In this document: in pieces, positions 53,444 through 62,219 of the stretch
Layout: each line of letters starts with the position of its first letter
Position numbering within the stretch: position 1 is the stretch's first letter
Assembly (NCBI GenBank): GCA_029245025.1
Contig: JAQWQC010000006.1
Span: 434,001 to 498,000, forward strand
DNA length: 64,000 nt
Direction: 5' to 3'
Origin: Rhodospirillaceae bacterium
GTDB taxonomy: Bacteria > Pseudomonadota > Alphaproteobacteria > Rhodospirillales > Rhodospirillaceae
The notes under the pieces: model-generated
What the model was told of the DNA's origin: nothing
The model's input: the letters and a program-made list of their open reading frames with translations, nothing else
The model's database searches: none
Position numbers and translations under genes: made by a program

Positions 53444-55549
53444 TTAGTCGTCCGCCTCTGGCGTCGCCGGTTCGAAGTCTCGTCCCGCATTCATTTGCGC
53501 TATGGCTTGATTCGACAGAGTTGTCACTGCCCGTTCTACAGATGCTGTAGCCCGGGCTTTGGTAAGCCATGGTGAAACTGTTTCACCGGCGAGCCCGCTC
53601 AAGCTCTCCGCCGCCGTGACGGCGGCTTCTAAGTCGCCAATATCTAACGCGCGCTCCATGCGAGTCACAATCGCTCCAACGCCTGCGCTGCCATCATCAT
53701 CGAGACGCCTGACACTTATCATAGCGAAAAGGCTGTTCAATGTCCGTTGCAACCAAGACGCCGTGTCACTGGGAAGTAGTCCTGCTCGCACTGCTGCTGG
53801 CGCAAGGCGGTCAAACTGTTGTCGCAAAGCTGCTCGGGTCGGCACACCGGCACTCTGATGAACAGCCAGGTCTCCAATGTCAATCGAAAGGCGCTTTTGC
53901 TTAGCTGCAAATGCGAGGACTGTCTCTAGTTCAAGCGCATATGGCCGACCGTTAGAGACAGCATCCTGCAACTGTGACGCTGCCAGCAAGAGGGCTATGG
54001 CGCCTGACTGTTTATTCATCGATGAATTTGCTACCGCTTCTAATTGCGAAATGCGACCAGCTAGCGCAAGCACAGTTGCTGCGTCTGCGCTACGGTCTTC
54101 AAGGGCGTCTATACGCTCGATCACTACATCCAAAAGCGCAGCGCTCCCCAGGGCGGCTTCAACGGCCGCAATTCTCGCCGTAACAGCCACCAGTTGTTGC
54201 CCTTGCTTGGCCGCCGCATTTCCGAGGGCTGTAACAGCATCGCTTTTGATGTTGGACGAAACTCCCGCTGCGCTACTTTGAGTGAATCTAGCCTCAATAG
54301 CCGCGAGACGTTGTTGTAAGGCACTCAGCGTAGTTTCGAGGGCTTGCGTGTTTGGTCCTTCAGATTGCGCCGAAGGTTGTATCGCTTGGCGCAAGGACGC
54401 AACCTTAGCTTCCGTTGCAGTTAATCCTTGCTGTAGCGACGTTATGTCGGCGACGGTAGTGCTGGGAATTTGAGCTGTTGGTAGCCACAATGTTTCTGGG
54501 ATCCAATTTTGAACTATCGGCGGCATTCGGGTGTGCCACCAAGGCATAGTGCCAAAGACGGCGGTCAGCACAACGATGAGCAGAACTATGCAGGCCACAA
54601 ACTGACCGAAGCCACCGGATTTTTTTGCCCGCGCGGCAGCTTGTTTTTGTTGTTGTCCAACATAAGGCTGATTGCCGGGTAAAGGCGCATCAGGAATTGG
54701 ATTCGGTTCGAGATCGCTAGCACTACGTTCTTTTTTTCTGGTTTGGCCGCGGTTCGATTGAGAACGTTGGTCGGGATCGATTGGCTCAGGAACAGGTTTA
54801 TCGGACACATATGGCTCCTGCTCGGGTTCAGGCGGTATTGCCAAGTCTTTATCAAAGGCGGCCAGCAGCGCGGCGATATCAGGGTTGGGGGCAACAACCG
54901 TGCGGCTAACCGCCAAGGCGCGCATCGGAGCGGAAGCTAGAATTGATGTCGCATACACTACCCAACCTTTAACCAGATGCTCTAACTCTGCGCATTGCAA
55001 AAGTGTTGTGAAGGCGCGTGCTTCATCGACACTTAAAACGATGGACCCGTCTAGCACCCCCGCTTTCAGGTCGCTCACCAGTGCCATCGGCAAGGCATCG
55101 GCCTGCTTAAGAGTGTAGAGTTTGAGCGGTCGAACAGCGTAGCCCATATTAACTAGCATTTCGGTCACCGCCGTGGTTTCGTGCGTGTGACACGCATGTA
55201 AAAGGGCGCCTGCGTTCGAATTGACTGTTTCTTTGATCAACTTCGCAAAGTCAGATGCGTCTCCCCCGGATACGCTCACTTTTAAAAAGCCAGCGTCTTC
55301 AGCGGCTTTGGCAGCTTCTGCGTTCTCTGCAAAAACAGGGAGGAACCGAACAGCAATAGCGTCAGCTAGGGCCCTGACACCTTCGGCCGAAGTCACCAAA
55401 AACCCTTGGGCACCCTCGAGTTTCAACTCGGGTGCTTCAATGCGCTCGGGTGTTATCAAAGGCACGGACGTCGCGTCGTGCCCGCGCTCAGACAGCGCTG
55501 CCAATATATTGGCAGCTTCCGGCCCCGGACTGGTGATCAATATGCGCAT
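53444..55549 (-). CDS. hemD: Fused uroporphyrinogen-III synthase - Mic60/mitofilin-like protein
   Basis: A 701-residue two-part protein. Residues 1 to about 230 (54.86-55.55 kb) form a HemD-like domain: RILITSPGPEAANILAALSERGHD, QGFLVTSAEGVRALAD, GYAVRPLKLYTLKQAD, VLSVDEARAFTTLL and VVAPNPDIAALLAAF. A disordered Pro/Arg/Lys linker (235-312) leads to one membrane helix (about 315-335), a long coiled-coil-like segment (365-500) and a C-terminal helical region with GVPTRAALRQQFDRLAPAAVRAG and SVRRLDDDGSAGVGAIVTRMERALDIGDLEAAVTAAESLSG. The last half has the layout of alphaproteobacterial Mic60 (COG4223), usually encoded beside hemD. There is no stop or start between the parts, so this is a true fusion frame. 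Confidence 0.85.
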   Translation of the reverse strand: MRILITSPGPEAANILAALSERGHDATSVPLITPERIEAPELKLEGAQGFLVTSAEGVRALADAIAVRFLPVFAENAEAAKAAEDAGFLKVSVSGGDASDFAKLIKETVNSNAGALLHACHTHETTAVTEMLVNMGYAVRPLKLYTLKQADALPMALVSDLKAGVLDGSIVLSVDEARAFTTLLQCAELEHLVKGWVVYATSILASAPMRALAVSRTVVAPNPDIAALLAAFDKDLAIPPEPEQEPYVSDKPVPEPIDPDQRSQSNRGQTRKKERSASDLEPNPIPDAPLPGNQPYVGQQQKQAAARAKKSGGFGQFVACIVLLIVVLTAVFGTMPWWHTRMPPIVQNWIPETLWLPTAQIPSTTVADITSLQQGLTATEAKVASLRQAIQPSAQSEGPNTQALETTLSALQQRLAAIEARFTQSSAAGVSSNIKSDAVTALGNAAAKQGQQLVAVTARIAAVEAALGSAALLDVVIERIDALEDRSADAATVLALAGRISQLEAVANSSMNKQSGAIALLLAASQLQDAVSNGRPYALELETVLAFAAKQKRLSIDIGDLAVHQSAGVPTRAALRQQFDRLAPAAVRAGLLPSDTASWLQRTLNSLFAMISVRRLDDDGSAGVGAIVTRMERALDIGDLEAAVTAAESLSGLAGETVSPWLTKARATASVERAVTTLSNQAIAQMNAGRDFEPATPEADD

Positions 55550-55665
55550 AGGTTCAATACAACCGAAACATGGTCCTGCGGTGGCGCTAGATCATGTAGA
55601 GCTCTAGGCAAGGCGGCCCGCGTGTTGTAGAGGCTGGCTAGAGTCAAAACAAGGAAAGTAACCCA

Positions 55666-56697
55666 ATGCGCGTACTCGGTATTGAAACCAGTTGCGATGA
55701 GACAGCAGTCGCCATTGTGGAAGAGCGCCAGGGCGGCCGACGGTGTCTAGCCCACGCGCTCTCGTCTCAGATTGAAGAGCATCGGCCTTTTGGCGGTGTT
55801 GTGCCAGAAATAGCCGCGCGGACTCATCTGGACCGGTTAGATCAATTGGTCGAGCGGGCGATGTCAGACGCGGGTATTGAGTACGATAGTTTAGACGGCA
55901 TCGCAGCGACCGCAGGCCCGGGTTTAATCGGTGGTGTGATCGTTGGTGTGATGACGGCCAAGGCACTTTCATCGGTTCACCGAAAACCTTTTATTGCGGT
56001 TAATCACCTAGAGGGACACGCCTTGACGGCGCGGTTTACCGATGACGTGGCGTATCCTTATCTTCTTCTTTTGGTGTCAGGGGGGCATTGCCAGCTGCTT
56101 GAAGTGAAGGGTGTCGGTCACTACCAGCGTCTTGGCACAACTCTGGATGATGCTGCGGGCGAATGCTTCGACAAAGCAGCCAAGATGCTTGGGCTGGGAT
56201 TTCCCGGCGGTCCTGCAGTGGAGCAGGCAGCGCAATCGGGACAGGCTGATCGATTTGATTTGCCCCGTCCGCTGAAGGGGCGTGATGGGTGTGATTTTTC
56301 ATTCTCGGGCTTGAAGACAGCCGTTCGTCATACGGTTGAAGCGTTGCCCGCTGGATCACTACAAAAGCAAGATGCAGTTGATCTCGCGGCGTCGTTACAA
56401 GCGGCCGTCGTGGCGCACATCGTTGATCGCTGTAGCAACGGTTTTGAGATGGTGGAAAACACGCCAACTGCTTTTGTGGCTGCTGGTGGTGTTGCGGCAA
56501 ACATTGCTTTGCGCACGGCCATGGATCAGGTGGCAGAAGATCACGGCGTGCCGTTTGTCGTCCCACCTGTTGAGCTGTGCACGGATAATGCGGTGATGAT
56601 CGCGTGGGCTGGACTAGAGCGATTAACTCTTGGCTTGACAGACCCGCTGGATTTTAAGCCAAAACCACGTTGGCCTCTTGATGCGGCCAACGCCTAA
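55666..56697 (+). CDS. tsaD: tRNA threonylcarbamoyladenosine synthase component TsaD
   Basis: A 343-residue ASKHA-fold enzyme that transfers the threonylcarbamoyl group to A37 of ANN-decoding tRNAs. Motifs: [53 protein letters not shown], the metal site [13 protein letters not shown] (H-x3-H), [14 protein letters not shown] and [11 protein letters not shown]. The C-terminal Asp of [13 protein letters not shown] completes the metal site. Divergent from hemD-mic60 with a 116-bp gap; the expected hemC is not there. Confidence 0.96.
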   Translation: MRVLGIETSCDETAVAIVEERQGGRRCLAHALSSQIEEHRPFGGVVPEIAARTHLDRLDQLVERAMSDAGIEYDSLDGIAATAGPGLIGGVIVGVMTAKALSSVHRKPFIAVNHLEGHALTARFTDDVAYPYLLLLVSGGHCQLLEVKGVGHYQRLGTTLDDAAGECFDKAAKMLGLGFPGGPAVEQAAQSGQADRFDLPRPLKGRDGCDFSFSGLKTAVRHTVEALPAGSLQKQDAVDLAASLQAAVVAHIVDRCSNGFEMVENTPTAFVAAGGVAANIALRTAMDQVAEDHGVPFVVPPVELCTDNAVMIAWAGLERLTLGLTDPLDFKPKPRWPLDAANA

Positions 56698-56726
56698 GGA
56701 GATCGGGGCCGCTTGATGCGGACACT

Positions 56727-57740
56727 TCAACACAATTTATAAAAGTCGCGATACCAGTCGACGAATTTGGCGACACCGTCTTTCAATTCAACGGACGGTC
56801 GATAGCCGACAGCTTTTTCAAGTTCTGTGACGTCACACCAAGTTTGTTCTACATCACCCGGTTGCATGGGTTGAAAGTCGATGACTGCCTTTTTTCCCAA
56901 CGCCTCTTCCAACGTGGCAATGAAGTCCATCAGTTTAACTGGGCTGCCGCAGCCGATATTGAATATTCGATGAGGTGCCACGCCGCTGGTCGCGGGGTCT
57001 GATTGACTGTGAGCCCACGCCTCGTTCTTGGATGCAGGACTGGCAAGGACGCGGACCAGACCTTCAACGACGTCGTCTATATAGGTGAAATCGCGGGCCA
57101 GTTTGCCGTCGTTGAACACAGGGATGGGTTCGCTAGCAAGGATGGCTTTGGAGAACAAAAACAAGGCCATGTCAGGTCGGCCCCACGGTCCATACACCGT
57201 AAAGAACCGCAACCCGGTGGCGGGAAAGTCATACAAATGAGCATAGGCATGGGCCATCGCTTCATTGGCCTGTTTGGTTGCGGCGTAGAGAGAGACGGGG
57301 TGTGCTGTGCCATGGTGTTCTGAAAACGGCAGTGCTGGATTGGCGCCATAGACCGAGCTCGTTGAGGCATAAACCAAATGCTCGACGTTGCCGTGCCGAC
57401 AGCTTTCTAAAACATTGAGCATCCCAACCAAGTTGGCGTTCGCATAATCGTGGGGGTGATCAACGCCGTGCCGCACGCCGGCCTGGGCGGCGAGGTGGAT
57501 CACTTTCGTGGGTTTGGTGTCGCGGAAAAAATTTTCCAGAGCTGCACGATCTGCAATGTCTAAGCGTGCGCCGTTAAATCGATCCGACTCTTCGAGGATC
57601 GACCACCGCGATTCTTTTAACGCTGTATCGTAGTGGGTGTTGAAATTGTCGATACCGACGACAGCTTCGCCGTCGGCCAGCAAACGCTGAGCCACATGAA
57701 AGCCGATAAAGCCGGCCGCCCCTGTCACCAGAACAGTCAT
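56727..57740 (-). CDS. UDP-glucuronate 4-epimerase-like NAD-dependent epimerase
   Basis: A 337-residue extended SDR protein. It shows NAD binding (LVTGAAGFIGFHVAQRLL), DNFNTHYDTALKESR, HLAAQAGVRHGVDHPHDYANANLVGMLNVLE, the catalytic ASTSSVYGAN and YAATKQANEAMAHAY (Y-x3-K), RFFTVYGPWGRPDMALF and QPGDVEQTWCDVTE. This HYD...QPGDV...T pattern is that of UDP-glucuronate 4-epimerases (LpsL type), which give UDP-galacturonate for surface polysaccharides. I chose the ATG at 57740; upstream in-frame codons are not conserved. It is opposite in direction to tsaD and gpsA, which are usually adjacent. Confidence 0.9.
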   Translation of the reverse strand: MTVLVTGAAGFIGFHVAQRLLADGEAVVGIDNFNTHYDTALKESRWSILEESDRFNGARLDIADRAALENFFRDTKPTKVIHLAAQAGVRHGVDHPHDYANANLVGMLNVLESCRHGNVEHLVYASTSSVYGANPALPFSEHHGTAHPVSLYAATKQANEAMAHAYAHLYDFPATGLRFFTVYGPWGRPDMALFLFSKAILASEPIPVFNDGKLARDFTYIDDVVEGLVRVLASPASKNEAWAHSQSDPATSGVAPHRIFNIGCGSPVKLMDFIATLEEALGKKAVIDFQPMQPGDVEQTWCDVTELEKAVGYRPSVELKDGVAKFVDWYRDFYKLC

Positions 57741-57880
57741 AAGACCGGTTGTGGCTGACCGTCTCGCCCATTGCAAGAGCGTTGCTTGTCAGGCCCGTGT
57801 CAGTCTTTATCTACCGGCATGGACTCGGTCTGGCTGGTCGTGTCACACAAGTGACCTGAATGACCGTCCTGGAGGTAAGA

Positions 57881-58879
57881 ATGCAGCGGATCGGAGTAAT
57901 TGGAGCGGGCGCCTGGGGCACAGCCCTCGCGGCGATGGCGCGCCGAGCCGGGCGAGATGTCACCCTCTGGGCGCGAGAAGACGAAGTCGTTGAAAGCATC
58001 AATGCGCGCCACATGAATGATATTTTTTTGCCGGACGTTGAGCTCGATCCAGGGATCCGCGCCACCAACAGCTATTCCGAGACTATTGATGCCGACCTCG
58101 TGTTGCTGGTCGCACCGGCGCAGCACTTGCGCAGTATCTGCGCAGACTTATCCCCGGATTGGAAAGACGGTGTACCGGCGGTGATTTGCTCCAAAGGTAT
58201 TGAGCGCGGTTCTCAGGCTTTAATGACCCAGGTAATCTCCGAGGCGCTCCCCGCCGCACCGCCGATGGTGCTGTCGGGACCGACCTTCGCTAAGGAAGTG
58301 GCCGCCGGACTTCCCACGGCCGTTACTTTGGCCTGCGAAGATAGTGCCATAGGGGAACGCGCTGCTGCCGCGATCGGGACGTCGACATTCCGGCCCTACC
58401 TGTCGACGGACTTGGTTGGTGCGGCAATTGGCGGAGCCGTTAAAAACGTGCTGGCCATCGCCTGTGGCCTGGTTGGAGGTAAGGAGTTGGGGGACAACGC
58501 GCGGGCGGCCCTGGTTACCCGAGGCCTGGTCGAAGTCGTGCGTTTGGCTTTGTCGTTGGGCGGGCAATCCCAAACCCTGATGGGGCTTTGCGGCCTGGGC
58601 GATCTTTTGCTGACGGCTACCTCTATGCAGTCGCGCAATTATTCTCTAGGTGCGGCGCTCGGCCAGGGTCGCTCCTTGGACGAAGTATTGGGCGAACGTC
58701 GGGCGGTGACAGAGGGCGTTTATACGGCCGAAGCTGTGGTCGCGTTGGCTGAGGCCAAGGGGGTCGATATGCCTATTTGCCGGGCTATGGATCAGATCCT
58801 CAATAAGGGCGTCTCTGTTGATGCGGCGATCGCTGAACTTCTGGACCGTCCAATCAAAGAAGAGCTGGATTTCGTTTAG
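57881..58879 (+). CDS. gpsA: Glycerol-3-phosphate dehydrogenase [NAD(P)+]
   Basis: A 332-residue enzyme that reduces dihydroxyacetone phosphate to sn-glycerol 3-phosphate for phospholipids. Motifs: IGVIGAGAWGTALAAMARRAG for NAD(P), PPMVLSGPTFAKEVAAGLPTAVTLAC, the active-site Lys in GGAVKNVLAIACGLVGGKELGDNARAALVTRGLVE, and GLCGLGDLLLTATSMQSRNYSLG. I chose the ATG at 57881 after GGAGGTAAGA; an ORF start at 57860 adds seven residues with no support. It is followed on the same strand by the GDP-mannose enzyme. Confidence 0.95.
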   Translation: MQRIGVIGAGAWGTALAAMARRAGRDVTLWAREDEVVESINARHMNDIFLPDVELDPGIRATNSYSETIDADLVLLVAPAQHLRSICADLSPDWKDGVPAVICSKGIERGSQALMTQVISEALPAAPPMVLSGPTFAKEVAAGLPTAVTLACEDSAIGERAAAAIGTSTFRPYLSTDLVGAAIGGAVKNVLAIACGLVGGKELGDNARAALVTRGLVEVVRLALSLGGQSQTLMGLCGLGDLLLTATSMQSRNYSLGAALGQGRSLDEVLGERRAVTEGVYTAEAVVALAEAKGVDMPICRAMDQILNKGVSVDAAIAELLDRPIKEELDFV

Positions 58880-58980
58880 CCGGGCGCCTGAAATACCGTT
58901 ACTGGCCTGACACTGCTACTTTGCGCTATGACCGTAGTCAACTACTCAGCACTGCGGGGCTTGCTATCGGGGAATTCGAC

Positions 58981-60411
58981 GTGGCTTCATCGCCGACCAT
59001 CTATCCTGTCATTCTGTCTGGCGGCTCCGGATCGCGGCTATGGCCGTTATCGCGGGAGCAATTTCCCAAGCAGCTCCAGGCGCTAACCGGAGATCACACC
59101 CTTATTCAAGACACGGCGCTGCGGCTCGGACCTGATACGACCCCGAAGGTTGCCGCACCTATTGTCGTTTGCAACGACGCGCACCGCTTTATTGTCGCGG
59201 AGCAATTGCGTGCGGTTGGTGTTGAACCGAGAGCGATCATTATTGAGCCGCAAGGCCGCAACACGGGCCCGGCCATTGCAGTAGCTGCACAAGTTGTCGC
59301 TGATGATCCAACTGCACTGCTTCTGGTAATGCCGTCGGATCATTTGATTCGTCAGCCAGAGGCGTTTCGGATCGCTGTAGCAACAGCAGTGCCGTTGGCC
59401 AAAGACGGTAAGTTGGTGACATTTGGGATCGCGCCGTCGGAACCGTCTTCTGCTTATGGATACATCAAACAGGGTGAGCCTCTTCATGGCGGTGCATTTG
59501 AGGTTGCGGCCTTTGTTGAAAAACCGGATGTCAAAACGGCACAGCAATTTTTGGACTCCGGAGAGTATTCGTGGAACGGCGGTATTTTTCTGTTTCCCGC
59601 GCAGGCTTTTCTAGAGGAGCTCACCCGCTTCGAGCCCGATATCGCGCCACGCTGTCAGGCGGCGCTCGATAAAGGGTCAAATGATCTGTTCTTTTTCCGC
59701 CTCGATGCAGACAGCTTTGCCACGGTTCCTAGTCAGTCCATTGATTATGGCGTGATGGAACGGACCGATAAAGCGGCGGTCGTACCTGTTGATATGGGAT
59801 GGTCCGACGTTGGGTCATGGTCGGCGTTGCACGATGAAAGCGAGCAAAACGAAGACGGTAACACCCTTATCGGAGATGTTGTGTCCATCGATAACAAGAA
59901 CACCTATGTCCGTTCGGAAAAACAAACCACGGCTGTGGTTGGGCTAGACGGTGCCATTGTTGTTGTCACAGATGACGCCGTTTTGGTGACAGACCGCGCC
60001 CACGACCAAACGGTCAAAGACGCTGTCACTCAGTTAAAAAAGGCTGGTAAAGCTGCCGCTACGGCTCATGCCAAAACCTATCGGCCGTGGGGGTGGTTCC
60101 AGACGGTCGATGAGGGTGAAAGATTTAAGGTAAAACGCATCGGTGTAAAGCCAGGCGCAAAGCTTTCTCTACAGAAACACTGGCACCGGTCGGAGCATTG
60201 GGTGGTGGTTAAAGGGGAGGCTCAAGTCGTCAATGGCGACCAAGAGATTATATTGGGCGAAAACGAATCCACTTTTATTTCGGCTGGCACAAGCCATCGT
60301 CTCGAGAACCCTGGCAAGGTCGATCTAGAAATGATCGAAGTGCAATCGGGTGAGTACGTTGGCGAAGATGACATCGTTCGGCTGGACGATGATTATGGCC
60401 GGGGAAATTAA
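58981..60411 (+). CDS. Bifunctional mannose-1-phosphate guanylyltransferase / mannose-6-phosphate isomerase
   Basis: A 476-residue type II PMI-GMP protein. N-terminal nucleotidyltransferase: ILSGGSGSRLWPLSREQFPKQ (the activating Arg and Lys), VCNDAHRFIVAEQ, PQGRNTGPAIAVAA, AFVEKPD and WNGGIFLF. The C-terminal cupin isomerase has RPWGWFQTVDEGERFKVKRI, KPGAKLSLQKHWHRSEHWVVVKGEA and SAGTSHRLENPG. Together they give GDP-mannose for LPS or exopolysaccharide. I favour GTG 58981, with GGGGAA seven bases upstream; TTG 58921 would add 20 atypical residues. With the UXS-like and GAE-like genes this shows several nucleotide-sugar branches. Confidence 0.92.
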   Translation: MASSPTIYPVILSGGSGSRLWPLSREQFPKQLQALTGDHTLIQDTALRLGPDTTPKVAAPIVVCNDAHRFIVAEQLRAVGVEPRAIIIEPQGRNTGPAIAVAAQVVADDPTALLLVMPSDHLIRQPEAFRIAVATAVPLAKDGKLVTFGIAPSEPSSAYGYIKQGEPLHGGAFEVAAFVEKPDVKTAQQFLDSGEYSWNGGIFLFPAQAFLEELTRFEPDIAPRCQAALDKGSNDLFFFRLDADSFATVPSQSIDYGVMERTDKAAVVPVDMGWSDVGSWSALHDESEQNEDGNTLIGDVVSIDNKNTYVRSEKQTTAVVGLDGAIVVVTDDAVLVTDRAHDQTVKDAVTQLKKAGKAAATAHAKTYRPWGWFQTVDEGERFKVKRIGVKPGAKLSLQKHWHRSEHWVVVKGEAQVVNGDQEIILGENESTFISAGTSHRLENPGKVDLEMIEVQSGEYVGEDDIVRLDDDYGRGN

Positions 60412-60424
60412 CGAAGCGTGTTGA

Positions 60425-61441
60425 ATGGTGTTGAAGAGTGTTGTGGTCATATGCGGTTTACTGTTCGCCACATCCGCGAGCAGCGAGGACGTTGTTATGA
60501 ATGAATTAGCACCGGCTGAATCAAATCTCAAACCATTCGAGACAGGTGATGTTTTTCTCGGAGCGACATTGCTCAACAACCCTGATGACGACCACGCCGG
60601 TCGCGGTCGCATTCTTCAGTTTGACCAAGATCTAAATTTTAAAGGCGCCCTTTGGATTGAAGACACCACACATCTGGTGGGCGGCTTGAATTTTGCCCCG
60701 GACAACACGCTGTGGGCTTTCGACTCTTTTGCCTGGAAAGTAGTCCGGGTCGCGCCTGATGCCTCATTGTTGCCGACCAAATCTTTTGCTGACAGACCCT
60801 TCGGCTCGGTGCAGTTCTTGGCCAATGGCAACTTCACCTTGGTTGAATACCTCAAAGGCAGCGCTCAACCAGAAAACCTTACGACCCGGTATCCCTATCT
60901 ACCCGACGATCCCGAAAACGTCGGTCAGGGAAAAATCTACATCTATGACCAAACCGAAACCCTGGTGCAGACCTTTGAGCCCGACGTGCACGGTGGTGTC
61001 AGCGGAAGTATGGGTGCGACCCACACTGCGCTTGGGTCCGATGGTAAAACTTTGATTTACACGTCGGAAACTGGTCTGCGGTTGATGCAGTTCAATCTCG
61101 ACACCGGCGAGCAAGGTGAAGATTTAATGACGTTGCCACTGGGATCAGGAAGTGGACCGCCGCCTATGGTGTTCGATGTCACAAGAATGGACGACAAACT
61201 TGTGATGCCCTTGGGCACCAAATTGTCCGTCCTTACGGAGTCAGGTGAGATCATCAAGGATGTCCCACTGCCCGAATTTGGTTGGGCCTTGGCCGCGGCT
61301 GGAACCGATCAGACGTACGCCTATGCCGCCAACTGGTTTACGGGAGACGTTGTCAAAGTTTCCCTTGAGAACGGAGAGGTTCTCGCCCAAGTCACAATTG
61401 CTCCCAGCACCCTATCGGGGCTTATCCAGTTTCACGGTTAA
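60425..61441 (+). CDS. Secreted beta-propeller-like hypothetical protein
   Basis: A 338-residue protein with a signal peptide (MVLKSVVVICGLLFATSASSED). The mature part has repeated units of the type HLVGGLNFAPDNTLWAFDSFAWKVVRV, FGSVQFLANGNFTLVEYL, ALGSDGKTLIYTSETGLRLMQFNLDTGEQ and AYAANWFTGDVVKVSLENGEVLAQV, each strand-turn-strand. This suggests a six- or seven-bladed propeller of the NHL/SMP-30 kind, in the periplasm or outside. No catalytic signature is clear. It lies 13 bp after the GDP-mannose gene; the next genes encode YciI and Rieske proteins. Confidence 0.65.
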   Translation: MVLKSVVVICGLLFATSASSEDVVMNELAPAESNLKPFETGDVFLGATLLNNPDDDHAGRGRILQFDQDLNFKGALWIEDTTHLVGGLNFAPDNTLWAFDSFAWKVVRVAPDASLLPTKSFADRPFGSVQFLANGNFTLVEYLKGSAQPENLTTRYPYLPDDPENVGQGKIYIYDQTETLVQTFEPDVHGGVSGSMGATHTALGSDGKTLIYTSETGLRLMQFNLDTGEQGEDLMTLPLGSGSGPPPMVFDVTRMDDKLVMPLGTKLSVLTESGEIIKDVPLPEFGWALAAAGTDQTYAYAANWFTGDVVKVSLENGEVLAQVTIAPSTLSGLIQFHG

Positions 61442-61470
61442 TTTAAACTTCTAACCAATAGGATCTCGCC

Positions 61471-61755
61471 ATGCTCGTCGCCATCATGTGTCTCGATAAA
61501 CCCAATCATCTCGACCTTCGCATGAGGACACGACCGGCTCATCTCGAGTGGCTGAAGGCCAACTTACCCGAGGGGGCCTATGTCGGACCGTTATTCGGTG
61601 ATGATGGCGAGACCTTCAAAGGAAGCCTCTACATTCTCGACTTCGAAGATATCGCTGCTGCACGGGCGTGGATTGTCAATGAGCCTTATTACAAAGCAGA
61701 TTTATTTGAATCCGTGACCATGCGTCCCAGCAAAAACATTTTGCCACTCACCTAA
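61471..61755 (+). CDS. YciI-family protein
   Basis: A 94-residue ferredoxin-like-fold protein of the YciI family. The conserved start MLVAIMCLDKPNHLDLRMRTRPAHLEWLKAN has the expected R-x-x-H-x-x-(W/Y)L segment. Next is YVGPLFGDDGETFKGSLYILDFEDIAAARAWIVNEPYYKADLFE, with the usual D-P-Y/EPYY-x-A-x-L-F pattern. YciI proteins have a possible His-Asp active site but no agreed function. It is followed nine bases later by a Rieske protein, a combination hinting at a small oxidation/reduction unit, not proven. Confidence 0.88.
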   Translation: MLVAIMCLDKPNHLDLRMRTRPAHLEWLKANLPEGAYVGPLFGDDGETFKGSLYILDFEDIAAARAWIVNEPYYKADLFESVTMRPSKNILPLT

Positions 61756-61764
61756 ACGTCACCC

Positions 61765-62130
61765 ATGAGTTCTAATCCAGAAGACCTGGCGGGCACGGTG
61801 CTGTGTCAGGTCGGTGACCTGGCTGCAACCAAAGCCAAAGACGTCATCATCAAGAATGGTGATGAGCAGCACTCCATCATGGTTGTTGAGTGGCATGGCG
61901 ATATCCACGCCTATGTGAATTCATGTCCTCATGCTCGGGTCCCGCTCAACATGCTCGGTGATACGTTTTTCGATCTCACCGGAAAGTATCTTTTGTGCAC
62001 CATGCACGGCGCTCACTTTAGACCCAGCGACGGTTATTGCACCCGCGGACCCTGCCGCGGGAAGAGCCTGCGCCCCTTCCCTATCAAAGTAGAGGGCGAC
62101 AATGTTGTCGTCGTACAAGAGGGTGACTAG
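61765..62130 (+). CDS. Rieske [2Fe-2S] protein (stand-alone ferredoxin type)
   Basis: A 121-residue soluble Rieske domain. The cluster ligands are Cys-x-His in SCPHARVPLN and Cys-x2-His in LLCTMHGAHFRPSDGYCTRGPC. There is no membrane anchor and no oxygenase alpha-subunit domain, so it probably acts as an electron carrier for an oxygenase or reductase encoded elsewhere. It ends 89 bp before acsA. Confidence 0.9.
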   Translation: MSSNPEDLAGTVLCQVGDLAATKAKDVIIKNGDEQHSIMVVEWHGDIHAYVNSCPHARVPLNMLGDTFFDLTGKYLLCTMHGAHFRPSDGYCTRGPCRGKSLRPFPIKVEGDNVVVVQEGD

Positions 62131-62219
62131 GCTGCATCGCCAGACAAGTGACACTGATCAATTGGCGCTGCTATGATCACTGATAAAACGAAGACCCGTA
62201 AAATCAATTGGACACACCG

